64,000 bases of DNA, taken from assembly GCA_963662175.1 (NCBI GenBank), contig OY759216.1, positions 55,197,087 through 55,261,086 of the forward strand. Reading direction: 5' to 3'. Positions within the stretch are counted from its first letter, which is position 1, and every line of letters starts with the position of its first letter. Shown here piece by piece: positions 62,030 to 64,000 of the stretch. The notes under the pieces were generated by a model. The model searched no databases. It was given only the letters and a program-made list of their open reading frames with translations, and was not told the DNA's origin. The translations under genes and the position numbers were made by a program. This DNA is from Aradus depressus (Eukaryota; Arthropoda; Insecta; Hemiptera; Aradidae).

Positions 62030-62235
62030 AAAACGACATGAGGACGGCACCTATTAATTTTCCGTGAAATCGGCAGAAGGGAAGGAGATCACAGGGGGGC
62101 TCAAGAACCTTAATAAAACCTGAATTTAATGAGACTAATGATGTTTATCCCAAACGGTCGATTGGTCTTGGAGGGAGAGCAAAAACGTAGTTGATTATTT
62201 CAGGGGAAATGATTCACGATGATTTTATTTTATTT
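62030..62235 (+). repeat. AHR repeat, internally deleted
   Basis: It shows ACATGAGGACGGCACCTATT, CGTGAAATCGGCAGAAGGGA, CCCAAACGGTCGATTGGTCT, TGGAGGGAGAGCAAAAACG and ATTCACGATGATTTTATTTT. Confidence 0.7.
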
Positions 62236-62239
62236 TTGG

Positions 62240-62715
62240 AATTCTGAATCCTCTGGGGTTCTGCCAAGGCTTCCTTTCTTCAGCGCATCCAATCCTTTCA
62301 ATTCAAAATCCTTCGTAAAATAGCCAATGCTCCCTCATTACGTCTTCAGCAAAACTCTTCACTCTGACCTTAACGTACCTTTCGTCACTGAAGTCGCTAA
62401 ATCCAAATATAAAAAAATTATTTTTCCTTCTTAGTTCCCACAATAATCCTCTAGTCCGTGCCCTCCATTCTGCCATACTTCCCCAACGACGGCTTAAGCG
62501 TCAATGGCCTAGAGACCTCCTGAGCAGAAGCAGTGACACTGACAGTGATTAGCTATAAACGAGAGAAAAACAGTGGACTAGGGAGTGTCACCACTGGGTG
62601 ATTTCACCCCTCATGACATTTTGACATTGCCATTACCTCTTTATTAGCACATTTGCTTGTATTTATTTGTATACAGTTGTAAATAGCTATTTGTAAATTT
62701 AAAAAAACAAAAAAA
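62240..62715 (+). pseudogene. Jockey-type LINE 3' end
   Basis: From about 62245 frames give LWGSAKASFLQRIQSFQFKI, LRKIANAPSLRL, later NNPLVRALHSAILPQRRLKR and QWPRDLLSRSSDTDSD before a stop at 62550. This matches the order of a Jockey ORF2 C-terminus and resembles the copy at 42083-42536 (RRLNRRWPRDLL). Two or more frameshifts. The ~150-bp 3' UTR ends in an A-rich tail at 62700-62717. A minus-orientation AHR 5' end follows (62718-62835). Confidence 0.75.
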
Positions 62716-62717
62716 AA

Positions 62718-62835
62718 TTGGGATTAGGGGTTTGGAAAACATGAAACTCAACATGATTTCCTGACCGATTAAATAACTTCACCTGCACGAAGTAGGTATA
62801 TACTTCATGTATATACTTCGTACAGATGGGGAAGT
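62718..62835 (-). repeat. AHR 5' end, minus orientation, expanded hairpin
   Basis: It shows GGTTTGGAAAACATGAAACT, GATTAAATAACTTCACCTGC and then ACGAAGTAGGTATATACTTC, ATGTATATACTTCGTACAG, GGGGAAGTAA. The palindromic centre seems duplicated compared with other copies. Confidence 0.65.
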
Positions 62836-63789
62836 AATATCGAAAAATATGGATCTAGCGATGGTGAAATTGAAGTAAGCACTAGACAAGCTCCAATGAA
62901 CGGAATTAGCAGGAAAAAAGTCTTGTATAATTAAAGTGTTTGACGCTCTGGTGGTCTGTGTAATACTTTATGGAACAGGGACAAGAAATAACTGTTATGT
63001 GCGATACGAAAGGTTCTGAGAGAGAGATTATAGAGGAGAGAGGGTGGCTTGCGTTGTGGGGGAGGACAGCGTATTGCGCGGGGGATGTTGTGAGTTTGTG
63101 TTCACACAAACACGAGAGAGTGCGGCAACTTACTTGATTAATACATACTGGGAAAGTATGTTTCCGGTGATTCACCGTTAGAGAGAGACGTGGCGATGTG
63201 GGGAATGAGGTGTTGGAGGGGAGGGGAGGAGAGGGGCGCACTTGCTCACCTGATCAGCTCTCACTGTCTATTGTACATCAACGACGGAGAGTGACCCAGA
63301 ATTTCATATCACAGACACTACAATTAGTACTGGTAGAATTAAAATAACTCTTCTAACTAGTGAAGAAAAAAAATAAATATATTTGCAACATATGCACTTT
63401 GGTAATCGGATAAACCCGGCTGGATGTATACATATCACATGAAACAGTCAGGCTTCCTTCCCCCCTCTACCGACAGACGGATCTTTGAATGAATCAAGGT
63501 CCAGTAGAGATCTGGATCAGTGCAGCTCTCACTGATAGGGAGAGACGTCAAGAGACACACTTTCAATCTCTCCAGTCCATCCGGTATTTGGGCTGATGAC
63601 TCAGGAAACAAGAAAAACAGCTGTGAAGAAGTCTACAAAGAAAATAGCCACTGGAAATGCCAATGAAAATGTCAAGGAAAGGCAAGATCCTTGAGAGCAC
63701 CTGCCTCGGATGAGTGAGACACATTTAAATAATACTACCACTGACTACCAACTCTTCTCTCACTCAAAACAATTCCCACTACACTAACT
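62836..63789. other. No recognised gene
   Basis: A short AHR 3' end lies at 63150-63178 (GGGAAAGTATGTTTCCGGTG, ATTCACCG). Purine-rich GA tracts at 63015-63050 and 63178-63240. The 111-codon minus frame at 62906-63241 spans these tracts and is not credible. Confidence 0.35.
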
Positions 63790-64000
63790 CTTAATTTACT
63801 ATTTTCAAATAGTAAGCACTTAATTACTTGGACAATCCAGAAGAAAACGTAACAAACTCAAAATGTGTTGGAAAAACAAAACTGTCGTTATATAACTAAT
63901 AAATGTCATCTTAGTCCAAAACTAACAACATTATTTACATTTAAAAAAGTTAATTCACAACCAAATACTAGAAAATCGGATAAAATAAACACTGAAATCT
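63790..64000 (+). repeat. Dispersed repeat shared with 4415-4622
   Basis: ACTATTTTCAAATAGTAAGC, GTCATCTTAGTCCAAAACTA, TTAATTCACAACCAAATACT and AAAATAAACACTGAAA match the order of the earlier copy. It runs off the right edge of the window. Confidence 0.5.

Noticed and set aside
62906..63241. 111-codon minus-strand ORF.
   Set aside because: Covers purine-rich simple sequence and an AHR 3' end; Ser/Pro/His content reflects the GA tracts.

Overview
This is AT-rich eukaryotic, almost certainly arthropod (probably insect) genomic DNA made almost entirely of transposable elements and their debris. The pointers are non-LTR retrotransposons with Jockey-like and RNase H-bearing ORF2 proteins, a non-autonomous Helitron, a tRNA-derived SINE whose 3' tail is AACCT/TTAGG (the insect telomere-type pentamer), and one short spliced-looking exon. 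I cannot name the species. There is no bacterial-style gene organisation, no CRISPR array and no recognisable virus.

The largest coding object is a near-complete LINE at 18067-23784. It has an ORF1 with three zinc knuckles and an ORF2 with endonuclease, reverse transcriptase, RNase H and a terminal Cys/His motif. ORF2 is broken by a single frameshift, and the element ends in a 24-base poly(A). It sits inside a 77-bp minisatellite (7 units to the left, 2 plus a partial unit to the right) with a 9-11 bp target duplication, and the minisatellite lies inside a copy of another repeat (working name FX; other copies near 40.0-40.8, 45.1-45.8 and 52.0-52.7 kb). At least seven further LINE fragments are present (1-210, 15558-16240, 31029-31687, 37800-38230, 42083-42536, 53858-54237, 62240-62715), plus a LINE C-terminal scrap at 60880-61072.

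Two interspersed families dominate the rest. The first is a tRNA-derived SINE of about 345 bp (working name tSINE), with two full copies bounded by target duplications (33386-33728, 41702-42047) and more than a dozen fragments. The second is an unrecognised ~650-670 bp repeat (working name AHR) in both orientations: it begins with an ACTTCC...GGAAGT hairpin, contains several diverged ~100-bp subrepeats and ends in a small CGGTGA/TCACCG palindrome before a T-run. AHR copies are the target into which many other elements have inserted.

Three families of foldback elements (working names PLE-A, PLE-B, PLE-C) have the same unusual design: long inverted arms, a unique 27-50 nt tail on one side only, an 11-13 bp target duplication, and a hammerhead-like CTGAWGAT-stem-GAAA motif in the arms. 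That is the layout described for Penelope-like retroelements. A separate element at 26325-28641 has ~230-bp near-perfect inverted repeats enclosing a very GC-rich 55-bp minisatellite with a 712-bp higher-order period. A related monomer is joined to a decayed protein fragment 0.5 kb away (29051-29542).

Host coding content is minimal: a convincing 124-bp exon on the minus strand at 11148-11271 and a weaker exon candidate at 13616-13764. The rest is intronic or intergenic sequence.
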